DNA from: a virus
Reading direction: 5' to 3' (one strand)
IMG/VR virus record: IMGVR_UViG_3300038701_001743
Location: 1 to 20,717 of that record
DNA: 20,717 nucleotides
Below, piece by piece: positions 20,119-20,717 of this stretch. The translations under genes were made by a program, and so were the position numbers. The first letter of the stretch is position 1; each line of letters begins with the position of its first letter. The notes under the pieces were generated by a model. That model was given only the letters and a program-made list of their open reading frames with translations, did no database searches and was not told the origin of the DNA.

Positions 20119-20717
20119 ATGTACAACAAAAAAAAATATAAATTAGTTAACCTAGATACTAAGCAAGTTATTGAATTAGACGGTTTAGATAATAATGTAG
20201 AGCCTAAGAATTGGCAAGATTCTGAATTTACGTACGTTAGAAGCCCTAAAAACCTAACAGAAACCAGAACTTTCTCTAAAAATATAGAGTTCACAAAGAA
20301 TGGAGCTAAATTCTTAAGAGACGCTTATTTTTTTATGGATATCGAGGCAAATGTTGAAATGTACGAAATACGTTTTAACCCTAAAACTAGCGTACCGTAT
20401 GATTATTTTATAGGTTCATTTGATTTTAGCACCTATAAAACAGATAAAACAACCGTTAAAATAGCTATAGAAAGTGGAGGGTTAGAAAAGGTTTTAAAGT
20501 CAAAAGGTAATAATAAATTTGAATTAGACAGGGACACAGATATAAATGGGGAGTCAATCACAGATTTAAGATATAATAAATTCGAGGTTATAAATAGACC
20601 TATTCCTTTGAATAGTTTACTTGAAACGGATTCAGAAGATAATAGTTCTTCTGTTTTTAGAATGCGTTATGGAGATGATAGGCGTTTAGGTTACTATTCG
20701 TTACCTTTTAACGTTCC
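20119..20717 (+). CDS. Tail-tip/distal tail-type structural protein, N-terminal part (3' truncated by window)
   Basis: ATG at 20119 starts 2 bases after the tape measure stop; the frame is open to the window end, showing 199 residues. The start MYNKKKYKLVNLDTKQVIEL and the region FTYVRSPKNLTETRTFSKNI followed by FFMDIEANVEMYEIRFNP and YDYFIGSFDFSTYKTDKTTV describe a beta-rich N-terminal domain like those of distal tail or baseplate-hub proteins that follow tape measures. Family not recognised with certainty; the role comes from gene order. Confidence 0.55.
   Translation, partial: MYNKKKYKLVNLDTKQVIELDGLDNNVEPKNWQDSEFTYVRSPKNLTETRTFSKNIEFTKNGAKFLRDAYFFMDIEANVEMYEIRFNPKTSVPYDYFIGSFDFSTYKTDKTTVKIAIESGGLEKVLKSKGNNKFELDRDTDINGESITDLRYNKFEVINRPIPLNSLLETDSEDNSSSVFRMRYGDDRRLGYYSLPFNV

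Noticed and set aside
1-20717. CRISPR arrays, tRNAs, insertion sequences, integrase or attachment sites
   Set aside because: No regularly spaced repeats, cloverleaf-like sequence with a T-loop, terminal inverted repeats or recombinase motifs were seen, so whether the phage is temperate cannot be told.

Overview
The window is a stretch of a tailed-phage or prophage genome from a Bacteroidetes host, most likely Flavobacterium or a close relative. Four things point there. The DNA is very AT-rich. Genes start without Shine-Dalgarno sequences, behind A-rich leaders. Most promoters fit the Bacteroidetes pattern of TTG, about 20 bp, then TAnnTTTG. The late genes follow the order terminase, portal, protease, capsid, connectors, tail tube, tape measure, with HK97-type head proteins and a long tape measure, so the virion should be a siphovirus. 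Every convincing gene is on the + strand. No tRNA, IS element, integrase or CRISPR array was seen.

Layout. Bases 1-836 hold the C-terminal part of a Twinkle/T7-gp4-like replicative helicase that ends in an SSB-like DDDIPF tip. Bases 837-4970 are an early or middle region of about 19 tightly packed small genes, many starting with ATGA overlaps or a repeated A-rich start cassette. The only clear enzyme there is a RusA-type Holliday-junction resolvase; others are zinc-ribbon-like or small membrane proteins. Bases 5019-8268 carry the small and large terminase genes. They are split by an insert with two small ORFs, a GC-richer stretch that looks like a structured RNA ending in a terminator, and a receiver-like gene (cREC type) broken by a -1 frame change at an A_AAA_AAG heptamer. 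Bases 8334-10245 hold six accessory genes between the large terminase and the portal: a winged-helix protein, a signal-peptide protein and four unknowns. Bases 10314-16194 are the head and connector genes up to the putative tail-tube protein, closed by a strong terminator. Bases 16262-20717 hold two pre-tape-measure genes, the tape measure and the start of a tail-tip-type protein.

How it works together. Helicase and resolvase act on phage DNA replication and branch removal. TerS and TerL package DNA through the portal into a capsid matured by the S/H protease. Connectors join the head to a tail whose length is set by the tape measure. Early and accessory transcription units carry full promoters (-33 plus -7) with a near-invariant 20-bp spacer. 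Three late transcription units (terL, portal, pre-tape-measure) have only a good -7 box. At terL and the pre-tape-measure gene this box sits 4 bases before the ATG, suggesting leaderless mRNAs and perhaps a separate late control. The most unusual items are the SSB-like tail on the helicase, the candidate RNA at about 5961-6150, the frame-shifted receiver gene, and the promoter abutting a terminator hairpin in front of the portal gene.
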